DNA of 42,535 nt from Rubrivivax sp. (GTDB lineage: Bacteria > Pseudomonadota > Gammaproteobacteria > Burkholderiales > Burkholderiaceae_C): contig JALHMT010000003.1 of NCBI GenBank assembly GCA_022843905.1, forward strand, positions 241,923 to 284,457, in the 5' to 3' direction. Position numbers and translations under genes: made by a program. Below, piece by piece: positions 25,166 to 33,443 of this stretch. Position 1 is the first letter of the stretch. Each line of letters begins with the position of its first letter. Below the pieces are notes generated by a model. The model saw only the letters and a list, made by a program, of their open reading frames with translations. It made no database searches and was not told the DNA's origin.

Positions 25166-26248
25166 TCAGTCGAGACTGATGCCCTCGCGGCCCGCGGCGC
25201 CGCGGATCGCGGCCTCGGCATCGTGACGGGCCCGGGTCGACAGAAAGGAGTGCCGCGCCGCCTGCACGGCCATCGCCAGCAGATCGTCGGCACTCAACGA
25301 CGTCTGATCGAGCAGCGCCTGCGCCTCACTGCTGTGCGTGATGCACGACATCAGGCGGTTGTCGGTGTGGTACGACAGGCTCACGCCGGCGCGCCACAGG
25401 GCGGTGATGGGGTGCGTGGCGATGGAACGCGCCGCGCCGGTGTGCACGTTGCTGGTCGGGCAGACCTCCAGGTGCACGCCGGCGGCGATCACCTCGTCCA
25501 CCAGCGCCCGGCGCGCCGGGTCGCCCAGCGCGTCGACCAGGTGCACGCCGTGGCCGATGCGGCGCGCGCCCAGGCGCACGGCCTCGACCACGCGCTCGGC
25601 CGCGTCGGCCTCGCCGGCGTGCAGGGTCATGGGCAGGCCGGCCTCGCGCACCAGCGTCAGCGCCTGGGCGTGCTCGCCGGGCGGATGACCGAACTCGCCA
25701 CCGGCCAGGTCGAAGGCGATCACGCCGCGGCCTTGCCAGCGCAGCGCCAGGTGGGCGGCACGCAAGGTCTCCGACACGGGCAGGTGGCGCATGGCGCAGA
25801 CGATGAGCCCGCTGGGCAGGGCGCTGCGCGCCAGGCCGGCCAGCAGGGCCTGCACCGCCGCATCGGGCGCCACGCCGTGCGGTTCGAACAGCAGCGGCGC
25901 GATGCGGAACTCGGCCAGCACGGCGCCGTCGGCCAGGGCGTCCTCGGCGGCTTCGAAGGCGACGCGCTCCAGCGCGTCGGGCGAGGCCATGGCCGCCACC
26001 GTCAGCGCGAAGCCTTCGAGGTACTTGACCAGGCTGCCGGCGTGCGCGTTGCCGTCGAACCAGGCCTGCAGGGCGGCCACCGAGTGCGCCGGCGGCGCGA
26101 TGCCGCGCTGCTGCAGCAATTCGAGCAGCGTGGCCACGCGCAGCCCACCGTCGAGGTGCTCGTGCAGCAGCACCTTGGGCAGGCGCCGCGCCAGCGGCGA
26201 GGCAGCGAGGGCGTTGAGAGGCAGAGGCGGGGCCGGCGAATCGGTCAT
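25166..26248 (-). CDS. add: Adenosine deaminase
   Basis: A 360-residue metal-dependent deaminase. Zinc ligands and active-site motifs appear in order: LHEHLDGG (His29, His31), TLHAGEAD with the catalytic Glu, GHGVH, EVCPTSN and YHTDNRLMS. The enzyme converts adenosine or deoxyadenosine to inosine or deoxyinosine, feeding the purine nucleoside phosphorylase encoded across the divergent promoter. The usual TDD at the metal site is TDN here, a form I know from the actinobacterial-type subgroup. The start is either the ATG at 26248 or the one at 26257 (three residues longer); neither has a strong ribosome-binding site. It is divergent from the nucleoside importer operon. Confidence 0.9.
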   Translation of the reverse strand: MTDSPAPPLPLNALAASPLARRLPKVLLHEHLDGGLRVATLLELLQQRGIAPPAHSVAALQAWFDGNAHAGSLVKYLEGFALTVAAMASPDALERVAFEAAEDALADGAVLAEFRIAPLLFEPHGVAPDAAVQALLAGLARSALPSGLIVCAMRHLPVSETLRAAHLALRWQGRGVIAFDLAGGEFGHPPGEHAQALTLVREAGLPMTLHAGEADAAERVVEAVRLGARRIGHGVHLVDALGDPARRALVDEVIAAGVHLEVCPTSNVHTGAARSIATHPITALWRAGVSLSYHTDNRLMSCITHSSEAQALLDQTSLSADDLLAMAVQAARHSFLSTRARHDAEAAIRGAAGREGISLD

Positions 26249-26332
26249 CGACCGCATGCTAGTGCAGGCCCGCCGGCGTGCACGCCCGGCCACGTCCGCG
26301 GGCCTTTCCCAGGGTGGGCCCGGCGTGAGTCT

Positions 26333-26341
26333 TGCTATCCT
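26333..26341 (+). promoter_or_regulatory. Possible extended -10 promoter of the nucleoside operon
   Basis: TGCTATCCT (26333-26341) matches an extended -10 element (TGnTATnnT) 57 bases before the GTG start of the nucleoside-binding protein. I see no good -35 hexamer. It sits in the 150-bp region shared with the divergent adenosine deaminase gene, a natural place for a nucleoside-responsive control site, but I found no clear operator palindrome. Confidence 0.35.
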
Positions 26342-26398
26342 GCCGCACCGCGAGAAGGACTCGCGCCCCACCGCCTTCCACTCCGAGGAGCCCGCTTC

Positions 26399-27370
26399 GT
26401 GAAGACTCTGCAAACCGCCCTGTTCCTGGCCGCCACCGGCCTGGCCACTTCCGCCCTGGCCCAGCCCGCGGTCATCTACGACATGGGCGGCAAGTTCGAC
26501 AAGTCCTTCAACCAGGCCGGCTTCGACGGCGCCGAGCGCTGGAAGAAGGAAAGCGGCAAGACCTACCTCGAGTTCGAGATCTCGAACCCTGCGCAGCGCG
26601 AGCAGGCGCAGCGCCGCATGGCCGAGCGCGGTGCCACACCCATCGTGGGCATCGGCTTCAGCCAGAGTTCGGCGGTCGAGAAGGTAGCGGCCGAGTTTCC
26701 GAAGGTGCAGTTCGCCATCATCGACTCGGTGGTCAAGCTGCCCAACGTGCAGAGCATCGTGTTCAAGGAACACGAAGGCAGCTTCCTCGTCGGCATGATG
26801 GCCGCGATGGCCAGCAAGACCGGCAAGGTCGGCTTCGTGGGCGGCATGGACATCCCGCTGATCCGCCGCTTCCAGTGCGGCTTCGAACAGGGCGCGAAGT
26901 TCGCCAACGCCAAGGCCGAGGTCAGCGCCAACATGACCGGCACCACACCGGCGGCCTGGAACGACCCGGCACGCGGGGCCGAACTGGCCAAGGCGCAGTT
27001 CGCCAAGGGCGTGGACGTGATCTTCGCCGCTGCGGGCGGAACCGGCACCGGCGTCTACCAGGCGGCCAAGGACGGCGGCAAACTGGCCATCGGCGTCGAC
27101 AGCAACCAGAACCACCTGCACCCGGGCACCATGCTCACCTCGATGGTCAAGCGCGTGGACGTGGCCGTGTACAACGCCTTCAAGGGCACCAAGGGCGGCG
27201 AAGTCACCGTGCTGGGCCTCAAGGAAGGCGGCGTCGACTACGCGATGGACGAGCACAACGCCAAGCTGGTCAGCGCCGACATGAAGAAGAAGGTCGACGC
27301 CGCCAAGGCCGACATCATCGCCGGCAAGATCAAGGTCATCGACTACATGGCGAACAACGCCTGCAAGTGA
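26399..27370 (+). CDS. BMP-family nucleoside ABC transporter substrate-binding protein
   Basis: A 323-residue periplasmic binding protein of the BMP/PnrA family. It has a signal peptide (residues 1-21, cleavage after ALA), then VIYDMGGKFDKSFNQAGFDGAERW, the classic N-terminal family block with the purine-stacking Phe region, and GFVGGMDIPLIRRFQCGFEQG in the middle. FAAAGGTGTGVYQAAKD and GVDSNQNHL are further family blocks. BMP proteins of known function bind purine and pyrimidine nucleosides, and the salvage genes downstream fit that. The GTG start has GAGGAG at a good distance. A hairpin and a tandem repeat separate it from its ATPase gene. Confidence 0.92.
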   Translation: MKTLQTALFLAATGLATSALAQPAVIYDMGGKFDKSFNQAGFDGAERWKKESGKTYLEFEISNPAQREQAQRRMAERGATPIVGIGFSQSSAVEKVAAEFPKVQFAIIDSVVKLPNVQSIVFKEHEGSFLVGMMAAMASKTGKVGFVGGMDIPLIRRFQCGFEQGAKFANAKAEVSANMTGTTPAAWNDPARGAELAKAQFAKGVDVIFAAAGGTGTGVYQAAKDGGKLAIGVDSNQNHLHPGTMLTSMVKRVDVAVYNAFKGTKGGEVTVLGLKEGGVDYAMDEHNAKLVSADMKKKVDAAKADIIAGKIKVIDYMANNACK

Positions 27371-27397
27371 TGGCCCACCCCCTACGGCCTTCGGCCG

Positions 27398-27411
27398 CCC
27401 CCTCAAGGGGG
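27398..27411 (+). terminator. Small hairpin after the nucleoside-binding protein gene
   Basis: CCCCC and GGGGG pair across a TCAA loop 27 bases after the stop codon, and a GGCC-TTC-GGCC hairpin lies just before it. No T-run follows. It is the lead-in to the tandem repeat and more likely an RNA-stabilising or attenuating structure than a full terminator. Confidence 0.4.
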
Positions 27412-27689
27412 CAACGCCAGCGGACCGGCAGAGCCGGATCCGCGGCGTTCGCTTGACGAGGGCCTGGCTTCGCCGGCCCATGCGGGGATGTCGTGGACGA
27501 ACCCAGGGGGCAACGCCAGCGGACCGGCAGAGCCGGATCCGCGGCGTTCGCTTGACGAGGGCCTGGCTTCGCCGGCCCATGCGGGGATGTCGTGGACGAA
27601 CCCAGGGGGCAACGCCAGCGGACCGGCAGAGCCGGATCCGCGGCGTTCGCTTGAAGGGGGCCTGGCTTCGCCGGCCCATGCGGGGATGA
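27406..27689 (+). repeat. 99-bp tandem repeat, two full copies and a third of about 84 bases
   Basis: Copies begin at 27406, 27505 and 27604. The first two are identical as far as I can align them. The third changes around 27652-27659 and diverges after the GGGGATG at 27682-27688. Each copy encodes two hairpins: a long one (in copy 1, AACGCC at 27413-27418 pairs with GGCGTT at 27444-27449 around an inner CGGACCGGC/GCCGGATCCG stem) and a GGCC-based one (27461-27478). The unit is 33 codons long, so frames stay open through all copies. It looks like a REP/BIME-type palindromic intergenic repeat expanded in tandem. With its lead-in it fills the 315 bases between the binding protein and ATPase genes. 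Confidence 0.9.
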
Positions 27690-29227
27690 CGCAGACTCCT
27701 GGCACGCTGCCCGCGGCGGTGTCGATGCGCGGCATCGACAAGCGCTTCGGGGCGGTGCATGCGAACCGGGCGGTGGACCTGACGGTGCCCCGGGGCACCA
27801 TTCACGGGATCGTGGGTGAGAACGGGGCGGGCAAGAGCACGCTGATGTCCATCCTGTACGGCTTCTACCAGGCCGATGCCGGAGAGATCTTCATCGACGG
27901 ACAGGCCGTGCAGATTCCCGGCTCCCGCGAGGCCATCGCCTGCGGCATCGGCATGGTGCATCAGCACTTCATGCTGGTCGAGACACTCTCGGCGCTGGAC
28001 AACGTGATGCTCGGCGCCGAGCCGCACTGGCAGCTCGACAGGGCGCGGGCCATGGTGCGCGCCAGGCTCGAACCGCTGATGCTGGAGTCAGGCCTGACCG
28101 TCAAGCTCGACGCCCTGGTCAGCGAACTGCCGGTGGGCGAACGCCAGCGGCTGGAGATCCTGAAGACGCTGTACCGCGGTGCACGCATCCTGATTCTCGA
28201 CGAACCGACCGCCGTGCTGACGCCGGCCGAGACCGAGGCGCTGTTCGGCACGCTGCGCGGCCTGCGCGAGCGCGGCACCACGGTGCTGCTGATCACGCAC
28301 AAGCTCAAAGAGATCATGGCGCTGTGCGACGCCGTCACCGTCATGCGCGCCGGCCAGGTGGTGCTCGATGCGGCGATCGCCGACACCAGCCTCGACGGCC
28401 TGGCCGAAGCCATGGTGGGCCGCCGCGTCAACCTGGGCCGCGATGCGGCGGCCCTGCCGCGGCCCGCCGGCGCCGTGCTGCTGCAGGCCAGCGGCCTGCA
28501 ATGGCGCGATGCGCTGGGGGTGCCCAGGCTGGACGGCGTGGGGGTCACCTTGCGCGCCGGGGAGATCGTCGGCATCGCCGGCGTCTCGGGCAATGGGCAG
28601 AGCGAGCTGCTGGACATGCTGTCGGGCATGGCCGAACCCGCCGCGGGCGAACTGACGGTGGGCGAACGGCGCTTCAGGCCCGGTCACTGGATCGACCCCG
28701 AAGACGCGCGCGAACTGGGCATCGCCCACGTGCCCGAGGACCGCCACAAGCGCGGCCTGGTGCTGCCCTTTCCGGCCTGGGAATCGGCCGTGCTGGGCTA
28801 CCAGGCCCGGCCGCGCTACAACCAGGGCGGCTGGCTGCGCCAGGCGGTGATGCGCACCGACACGGCGACGATGATGGAGAGCTACGACGTGCGTCCGCGC
28901 AACCCGGCGCTGCGCAGCTCGAAGTTCTCCGGCGGCAACCAGCAGAAGCTGGTGCTGGCGCGCGAGGCCCTGCCCGAACCCCGCGTGCTGCTGGTCGGCC
29001 AGCCCACGCGCGGCGTGGACATCGGCGCCATCGAGTTCATCCACTCGCGCCTGCGCGCCATGCGCGATGCCGGCGGCGCGGTGCTGCTGGTGTCGTCGGA
29101 GCTCGACGAGATCCTGGCCCTGGCCGACCGCGTGATCGTGATGAACGCCGGGCGAGTGGCCGGCGAACTGCCGATCGGCGAGTGCAGCGAACAAGCCTTG
29201 GGACGTCTAATGGCGGGTGTGCATTGA
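27686..29227 (+). CDS. Nucleoside ABC transporter ATPase (two fused ATP-binding domains)
   Basis: A 513-residue duplicated ABC ATPase of the sugar/nucleoside (CUT2/BMP) type. The N-terminal domain has Walker A GENGAGKST at 44-52, signature LPVGERQRLEI and Walker B ILILDEP. The C-terminal domain has a degenerate Walker A, GVSGNGQSE, the signature FSGGNQQKL and the block LVGQPTRGVDIGAIEFIH. Degeneration of the second Walker A is normal for this family. The start is uncertain: ATG codons at 27488, 27587 and 27686 are all in frame, spaced by the 99-bp repeat, and none has a good ribosome-binding site. I chose 27686 because the protein upstream of it is repeat-encoded; a GTG at 27719 and ATG at 27725 are alternatives. 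It overlaps the permease gene by four bases. Confidence 0.92.
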   Translation: MTQTPGTLPAAVSMRGIDKRFGAVHANRAVDLTVPRGTIHGIVGENGAGKSTLMSILYGFYQADAGEIFIDGQAVQIPGSREAIACGIGMVHQHFMLVETLSALDNVMLGAEPHWQLDRARAMVRARLEPLMLESGLTVKLDALVSELPVGERQRLEILKTLYRGARILILDEPTAVLTPAETEALFGTLRGLRERGTTVLLITHKLKEIMALCDAVTVMRAGQVVLDAAIADTSLDGLAEAMVGRRVNLGRDAAALPRPAGAVLLQASGLQWRDALGVPRLDGVGVTLRAGEIVGIAGVSGNGQSELLDMLSGMAEPAAGELTVGERRFRPGHWIDPEDARELGIAHVPEDRHKRGLVLPFPAWESAVLGYQARPRYNQGGWLRQAVMRTDTATMMESYDVRPRNPALRSSKFSGGNQQKLVLAREALPEPRVLLVGQPTRGVDIGAIEFIHSRLRAMRDAGGAVLLVSSELDEILALADRVIVMNAGRVAGELPIGECSEQALGRLMAGVH

Positions 29228-30351
29228 GTCAGCCTGTCGAGCTTCCGCGCTGGATGGACCTGGTCCTGCTGCCGGCCATCAACCTGGCGCTGGCGATGTT
29301 CGTCAGCGCCATCGTGCTGCTCATCGTCGGGCAGGACCCGGCGCAGGTGCTGGGCCTGCTGATCAAGGGCGCCTTCGGCACCTCGGTGGGGCTGAGCTAC
29401 ACGCTGTACTACGCCACCACCTTCGTCTTCACCGGCCTGGCGGTGGCGGTGGCCTTCCACGGCGGCCTGTTCAACATCGGCGGCGAAGGCCAGGCCATGC
29501 TCGGGGGGCTGGGCGCGGCCCTGGTCGCGCTGGCCTGGGCGGCTTTCCTGCCGGCCTGGATCGTGCTGCCGCTGATGGTGGGGGCCGCCATGCTCTTCGG
29601 CCTGGCCTGGGCCGCGGTGCCGGCGGCGCTGCAGGCCTGGCGCGGCAGCCACATCGTGATCACGACCATCATGTTCAACTTCATCGCCTCGGCGCTGATG
29701 GGCTACCTGCTGGTAGGCGTGCTGAAGGAAGCCGGCAACATGGCGCCCGAGAGCCGCGCCTTCGGCCCCACGGCGCGGCTGCCGGGCATGCACGAGCTGC
29801 TGGGCTGGCTGGGCCTCACCTGGCCGCGCACGCCGCTCAACCTGAGCGCGCTGCTGGCCGTGGCGGCGGCTGTCGGCGTGTACTTCGCGCTGTGGCGCTC
29901 GCAGCCGGGCTATGCGCTGCGCGCCGTGGGCTTTTCACCCGAGGCCGCCCGCTATGCGGGCATCGCGCCGCGCACCCAGATCATGCGCTCGATGATGCTG
30001 TCGGGCGCTCTGGCCGGCCTGGTCGGCATCAACGAGATCGCCGGCGTGCAGGGCCGGCTGATCGCCGACTTCGTGGCCGGCGCGGGCTTTGCCGGCATCG
30101 CGGTGGCGCTGATCGGCCGCAATCACCCGGTGGGCATCGTGCTGGCGGCACTGCTGTTCGGCGCGCTGTACCAGGGCGGGGCCGAGCTGGCCTTCGAGAT
30201 CCCCGGCTTCAGCCGCGAGATGGTGTTCACGCTGCAGGGCCTGATCGTGCTCTTCGCCGGTGCGATGGCGCAGGTGGCCGCGCCCACGCTGGCTCGCCTG
30301 CACCGCGCCCTGAGCAGCCGGCCCGCGGCAGGAGCGGCACAGCATGGATGA
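29224..30351 (+). CDS. Nucleoside ABC transporter permease, first subunit
   Basis: A 375-residue BPD_transp_2-type permease with about ten hydrophobic helices. The diagnostic block is FHGGLFNIGGEGQAMLGGLG, followed by HIVITTIMFNFIASALMGYL and a C-terminal GFAGIAVALIGRNHPVGIVL. These match the larger permease of BMP-type nucleoside importers. A TTG start overlapping the ATPase stop (TTGA) best fits the family, since the first helix DLVLLPAINLALAMFV is normally preceded by several residues. The ATG at 29254 would start directly at that helix. It overlaps the second permease gene by eight bases. Confidence 0.9.
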   Translation: MSQPVELPRWMDLVLLPAINLALAMFVSAIVLLIVGQDPAQVLGLLIKGAFGTSVGLSYTLYYATTFVFTGLAVAVAFHGGLFNIGGEGQAMLGGLGAALVALAWAAFLPAWIVLPLMVGAAMLFGLAWAAVPAALQAWRGSHIVITTIMFNFIASALMGYLLVGVLKEAGNMAPESRAFGPTARLPGMHELLGWLGLTWPRTPLNLSALLAVAAAVGVYFALWRSQPGYALRAVGFSPEAARYAGIAPRTQIMRSMMLSGALAGLVGINEIAGVQGRLIADFVAGAGFAGIAVALIGRNHPVGIVLAALLFGALYQGGAELAFEIPGFSREMVFTLQGLIVLFAGAMAQVAAPTLARLHRALSSRPAAGAAQHG

Positions 30352-31321
30352 GATCGGCATCGCCACGCTGCTGGCCAGCACGCTGCGTGTCTCCACGCCC
30401 TTGATCCTGTGCGCGCTGGCCGGCACGCTGTGCGAGCGCGCCGGCGTCATCGACCTCGGCCTCGAAGGCAAGATGCTGATGACCGCCTTCACCACCGCCG
30501 CGGTGGGTGTGGCCACGGGCTCGCTGGTGCTGGCGCTCGGTGCCGCCATCGCGGTGGGGCTGGCGCTGTCGCTGCTGCACGGTTATGCCTGCGTCAGCCA
30601 CCGGGGCGACCAGGTCGTGCTGGGCATGGCCATCACGATGACCGCTGCCGGCCTGACCGTGGTGCTGGGCATCGCCTGGTTCAAGCAGGGCGGACAGACC
30701 CCGGCCTTGCCTGAAGCCGTGCGCCTGGACACCTTGATGCCCGGCCTGGTGGCGGCGGTGAGCGAGGTGCCGTGGGTGGGCAAGATCATCGGCATCGGGC
30801 TGCTGGGCCACAACGTCTTCGTCTACGCCACGCTGGCTGCCGTGGCCGGCGTGTGGTGGCTGCTGTACCGCACGCGCTTCGGCCTGCAGCTGCGCGCCGC
30901 CGGCGAAAACCCGGCGATGGTCGACGCCGCCGGCGTCTCGGTGCTGCTGCGCCGCTACCAGGCGCTGATGCTCAACGGCGTGCTGGCGGCGATGTCGGGC
31001 GCCTACCTGGTGCTGGCGCTGACGCCGGCCTTCATTCCCAACATGACTGCGGGCCGCGGCTACATGGCGCTGGCGGCAATGATCTTCGGCAAGTGGCACC
31101 CGGTGGGTGCGATGTGGGCCTGCCTGCTGTTCGGCTTCCTCGAAGCTTCGGCGATCCGCCTGCAGGGCGTGGTGCTGCCGGCAATGCTGGGCGGCGGGGC
31201 CGTGCCGGTGCAGGCCATCCAGGCCCTGCCCTACGTGCTGACGGTAGTGCTGCTGGCCGGCTTCATCGGCCGCGCCTATGCGCCCAAGGCGCTGGGGCTG
31301 CCCTACATCAAGGAGCGCTGA
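30344..31321 (+). CDS. Nucleoside ABC transporter permease, second subunit
   Basis: A 325-residue permease, partner of the previous gene. Family blocks are TPLILCALAGTLCERAGVIDLGLEGKM (written here as a span of residues 18-44), QVVLGMAITMTAAGLT and GRGYMALAAMIFGKWHPVGA. It has eight to nine helices and the usual C-terminal YVLTVVLLAGFIGRA. It completes the importer of binding protein, double ATPase and two permeases. Its stop codon is directly followed by the GTG of cytidine deaminase. Confidence 0.92.
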   Translation: MDEIGIATLLASTLRVSTPLILCALAGTLCERAGVIDLGLEGKMLMTAFTTAAVGVATGSLVLALGAAIAVGLALSLLHGYACVSHRGDQVVLGMAITMTAAGLTVVLGIAWFKQGGQTPALPEAVRLDTLMPGLVAAVSEVPWVGKIIGIGLLGHNVFVYATLAAVAGVWWLLYRTRFGLQLRAAGENPAMVDAAGVSVLLRRYQALMLNGVLAAMSGAYLVLALTPAFIPNMTAGRGYMALAAMIFGKWHPVGAMWACLLFGFLEASAIRLQGVVLPAMLGGGAVPVQAIQALPYVLTVVLLAGFIGRAYAPKALGLPYIKER

Positions 31322-31741
31322 GTGGATGCGCTGCACGACGAGCAGGCCCTGTTCGACGCTGCCGCAGCGGCGCGCCTGCAGGCCTACGCGCCCTATTCGA
31401 AGTTCCTCGTCGGCGCCGCACTGCTCGACGAGGCCGGACGCATCCATGCCGGCTGCAACGTCGAGAACGCCGCCTATCCGCAGGGCGTGTGTGCCGAAGC
31501 CGGCGCGCTCTCGGCGCTGGTGCTGGCCGGCGGCCGCCAGGTGCTGGCCGTGCTGGTGGTGGGCGCGGGCGACATCGCCACCCAGCCCTGCACGCCCTGC
31601 GGCGGCTGCCGCCAGAAGCTGCGAGAGTTCGCCATGCCCGGCACGCCCATCGTCGTGGCCGACCCCAGCGGTTTGCGCCGGCGCTGGACACTCGCACAAT
31701 TGCTGCCCGAGAGCTTCGGCCCCGAGCACCTCGCCCCTTGA
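31322..31741 (+). CDS. cdd: Cytidine deaminase
   Basis: A 139-residue tetrameric-type cytidine deaminase. The substrate motif CNVENAAYP is at 45-53. The zinc ligands are Cys57 in VCAEAGAL and Cys93 and Cys96 in TPCGGCRQK, and Glu59 is the proton shuttle. It converts cytidine and deoxycytidine to uridine and deoxyuridine. The GTG start touches the permease stop with no gap. It is about the length of short Cdd enzymes and complete. In this operon it prepares pyrimidine nucleosides for phosphorolysis by DeoA. Confidence 0.93.
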   Translation: MDALHDEQALFDAAAAARLQAYAPYSKFLVGAALLDEAGRIHAGCNVENAAYPQGVCAEAGALSALVLAGGRQVLAVLVVGAGDIATQPCTPCGGCRQKLREFAMPGTPIVVADPSGLRRRWTLAQLLPESFGPEHLAP

Positions 31742-31758
31742 TTGCCCACGAGACGCGC

Positions 31759-32577
31759 ATGACCCTGGACGACGCCATCACGCAGAGTACCGCCACGCTG
31801 AAAGCCCGCGCCGCCGGGCTGTCACCGCAGGTCGCCGTGCTGCTGGGCTCGGGCTGGGGCCCGGTGGCCGACAAGGTGCAGGGCGCGATCGACGTGCCCT
31901 ACAAGGACCTGCCCGCCTTCCCGGCGCTGGGCGTCGGCGGCCACACCGGCCAGGTGCGCCTGGGCCGCATCGGCAACCAGGCGGTGGCCGTGCTGGCCGG
32001 CCGCAAGCACGCCTACGAGACCGGCGAGGCCGACGGCATGAAGGGCGCCATCCGCACTCTCGCCGCGCTGGGCGTCAAGGTGCTGCTGCAGACCAATGCC
32101 GCCGGCAGCCTGGACGTCGGCATGCGTCCGGGCGAGCTGATGCTGATCACCGACCACATCAACACCGTGCAGCGATCGCCCCTGTTCAACGAACCCGGCG
32201 ACAAGCGCTTCATCGACATGTCGGCCGCCTACGACCCCGCGCTACGCGAGACCGCGCTCGACGCCGCCGCCACCGTGGGCATCACGCTGCACGAGGGCGT
32301 CTACGCCTGGTGCATGGGCCCGCAGTTCGAGACGCCGGCCGAGATCCGCATGCTGCGTGCATTCGGCGCGCAGGCCGTGGGCATGAGCACGGTGCCCGAG
32401 ACCATCCTCGCGCGCCATGCCGGCCTGCGCGTGCTGGCGCTGTCGATGCTGACCAACATGGCCGCGGGCATGGAGGCGCAGACGCTCAGCCACGCCCACA
32501 CGCTGGCCACCGCACAGTCGGGCAGCGCGCGGGCGGTGGAACTGGTCGAGGCCATGCTGGCAGCGATCCATGTGTGA
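31759..32577 (+). CDS. Purine nucleoside phosphorylase (class I, trimeric type)
   Basis: A 272-residue class I (NP-I, trimeric) phosphorylase. Blocks include VLLGSGWGPVAD, GHTGQVRLG, AGRKHAYETGE, QTNAAGSLD, DHINTVQRSP and the purine site AWCMGPQFETPAEIRMLRAF followed by VGMSTVPE. The conserved Asn in SMLTNMAAGM is present, which in this class favours 6-oxopurines (inosine, guanosine). That fits the adenosine deaminase encoded across the divergent promoter. GSGWG replaces the more usual GSGLG. I start at the ATG at 31759, 17 bases past cdd; the open frame continues upstream but overlaps cdd. Confidence 0.93.
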   Translation: MTLDDAITQSTATLKARAAGLSPQVAVLLGSGWGPVADKVQGAIDVPYKDLPAFPALGVGGHTGQVRLGRIGNQAVAVLAGRKHAYETGEADGMKGAIRTLAALGVKVLLQTNAAGSLDVGMRPGELMLITDHINTVQRSPLFNEPGDKRFIDMSAAYDPALRETALDAAATVGITLHEGVYAWCMGPQFETPAEIRMLRAFGAQAVGMSTVPETILARHAGLRVLALSMLTNMAAGMEAQTLSHAHTLATAQSGSARAVELVEAMLAAIHV

Positions 32578-32652
32578 ATGGCGCCAAAGGCGCGCGGCTT
32601 GCCCTGCGGCCAGGCCTCAGTGTCCCAAGCTTCTGCCCAGGAGATCGCCTCC

Positions 32653-33429
32653 ATGAGCCCGCACAGCACCCTCGGCCCCGAGCGCATGCACACCGCGCGC
32701 ATCGCACTGGCCTGCCTGGATCTCACCAGTCTGAACGACGGCGACACCGAGAAGGACATCGTCAAGCTGTGCGAGCGTGCACAGACGCCCTTCGGCCCCG
32801 TCGCCGCGGTGTGTGTCTGGCCGCGCCTGGCCGCCTTCGCGCGCGCCAGGCTGCCTGCCGACATCGCCGTCGCGGCCGTGGCCAACTTCCCGCACGGCGG
32901 CATCGACCTGGCGCTGGCCGTGAGCGACACCGAAGCCATCGTGCAGGCCGGTGCGCAGGAGGTCGACGTCGTGCTGCCCTACCGGCACCTCGACTCGGCA
33001 CCCGCCCTGCTCGCGGCCGTGCGCAAGGCCTGCAAGGGGTTGACGCTGAAGGTCATCCTCGAGACGGGCGAGCTGCAGCAGGTCGAGCCCATCCGCCGCG
33101 CCTGCCGTATCGCGCTGGACGCCGGGGCCGATTTCCTGAAGACCAGCACCGGCAAGACGCCCGTCAGCGCCACCCCGGATGCGGCCCGGCTACTGCTGGA
33201 TGCCATCGCCAACAACCCGGCATCGCGCGGCCGGGTGGGCTTCAAGCCCTCGGGCGGCATCCGCACGGTGGCCGACGCCGCGGTCTACATCGACCTCGCA
33301 CGGCACGCCTTCGGCGAAGCCGGCGTCAAGCCCGCACGTTTCCGCCTGGGTGCCAGCGGGCTGCTCAACGACATCGTTTCGGTGCTGGCCGGTCAGGGCA
33401 CGGCGCCCGCTGCCGGCTCCACCTACTGA
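32653..33429 (+). CDS. deoC: Deoxyribose-phosphate aldolase
   Basis: A 258-residue DeoC of E. coli-like length. The catalytic triad is visible: Asp105 in VDVVLPYR, the Schiff-base Lys163 in FLKTSTGK and Lys198 in GFKPSGGIRT. It splits 2-deoxyribose-5-phosphate into acetaldehyde and glyceraldehyde-3-phosphate, so imported deoxynucleosides can serve as carbon source. The ATG at 32653 is preceded by AGGAG and gives the family length; the ATG at 32578 would add 25 atypical residues. A short GCGCC-AAA-GGCGC hairpin lies between the phosphorylase stop and this gene. Confidence 0.94.
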   Translation: MSPHSTLGPERMHTARIALACLDLTSLNDGDTEKDIVKLCERAQTPFGPVAAVCVWPRLAAFARARLPADIAVAAVANFPHGGIDLALAVSDTEAIVQAGAQEVDVVLPYRHLDSAPALLAAVRKACKGLTLKVILETGELQQVEPIRRACRIALDAGADFLKTSTGKTPVSATPDAARLLLDAIANNPASRGRVGFKPSGGIRTVADAAVYIDLARHAFGEAGVKPARFRLGASGLLNDIVSVLAGQGTAPAAGSTY

Positions 33430-33443
33430 TCGAAGGAATCGAC

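Noticed and set aside
27406..27689. CRISPR array
   Set aside because: The copies are directly adjacent 99-bp units with no unique spacers, and no cas gene is present.
27403..27801. A 132-codon minus-strand frame across the tandem repeat
   Set aside because: It is open only because the unit length is a multiple of three; it repeats a PAWAG-type sequence typical of translated palindromic repeats and runs into the ATPase gene.
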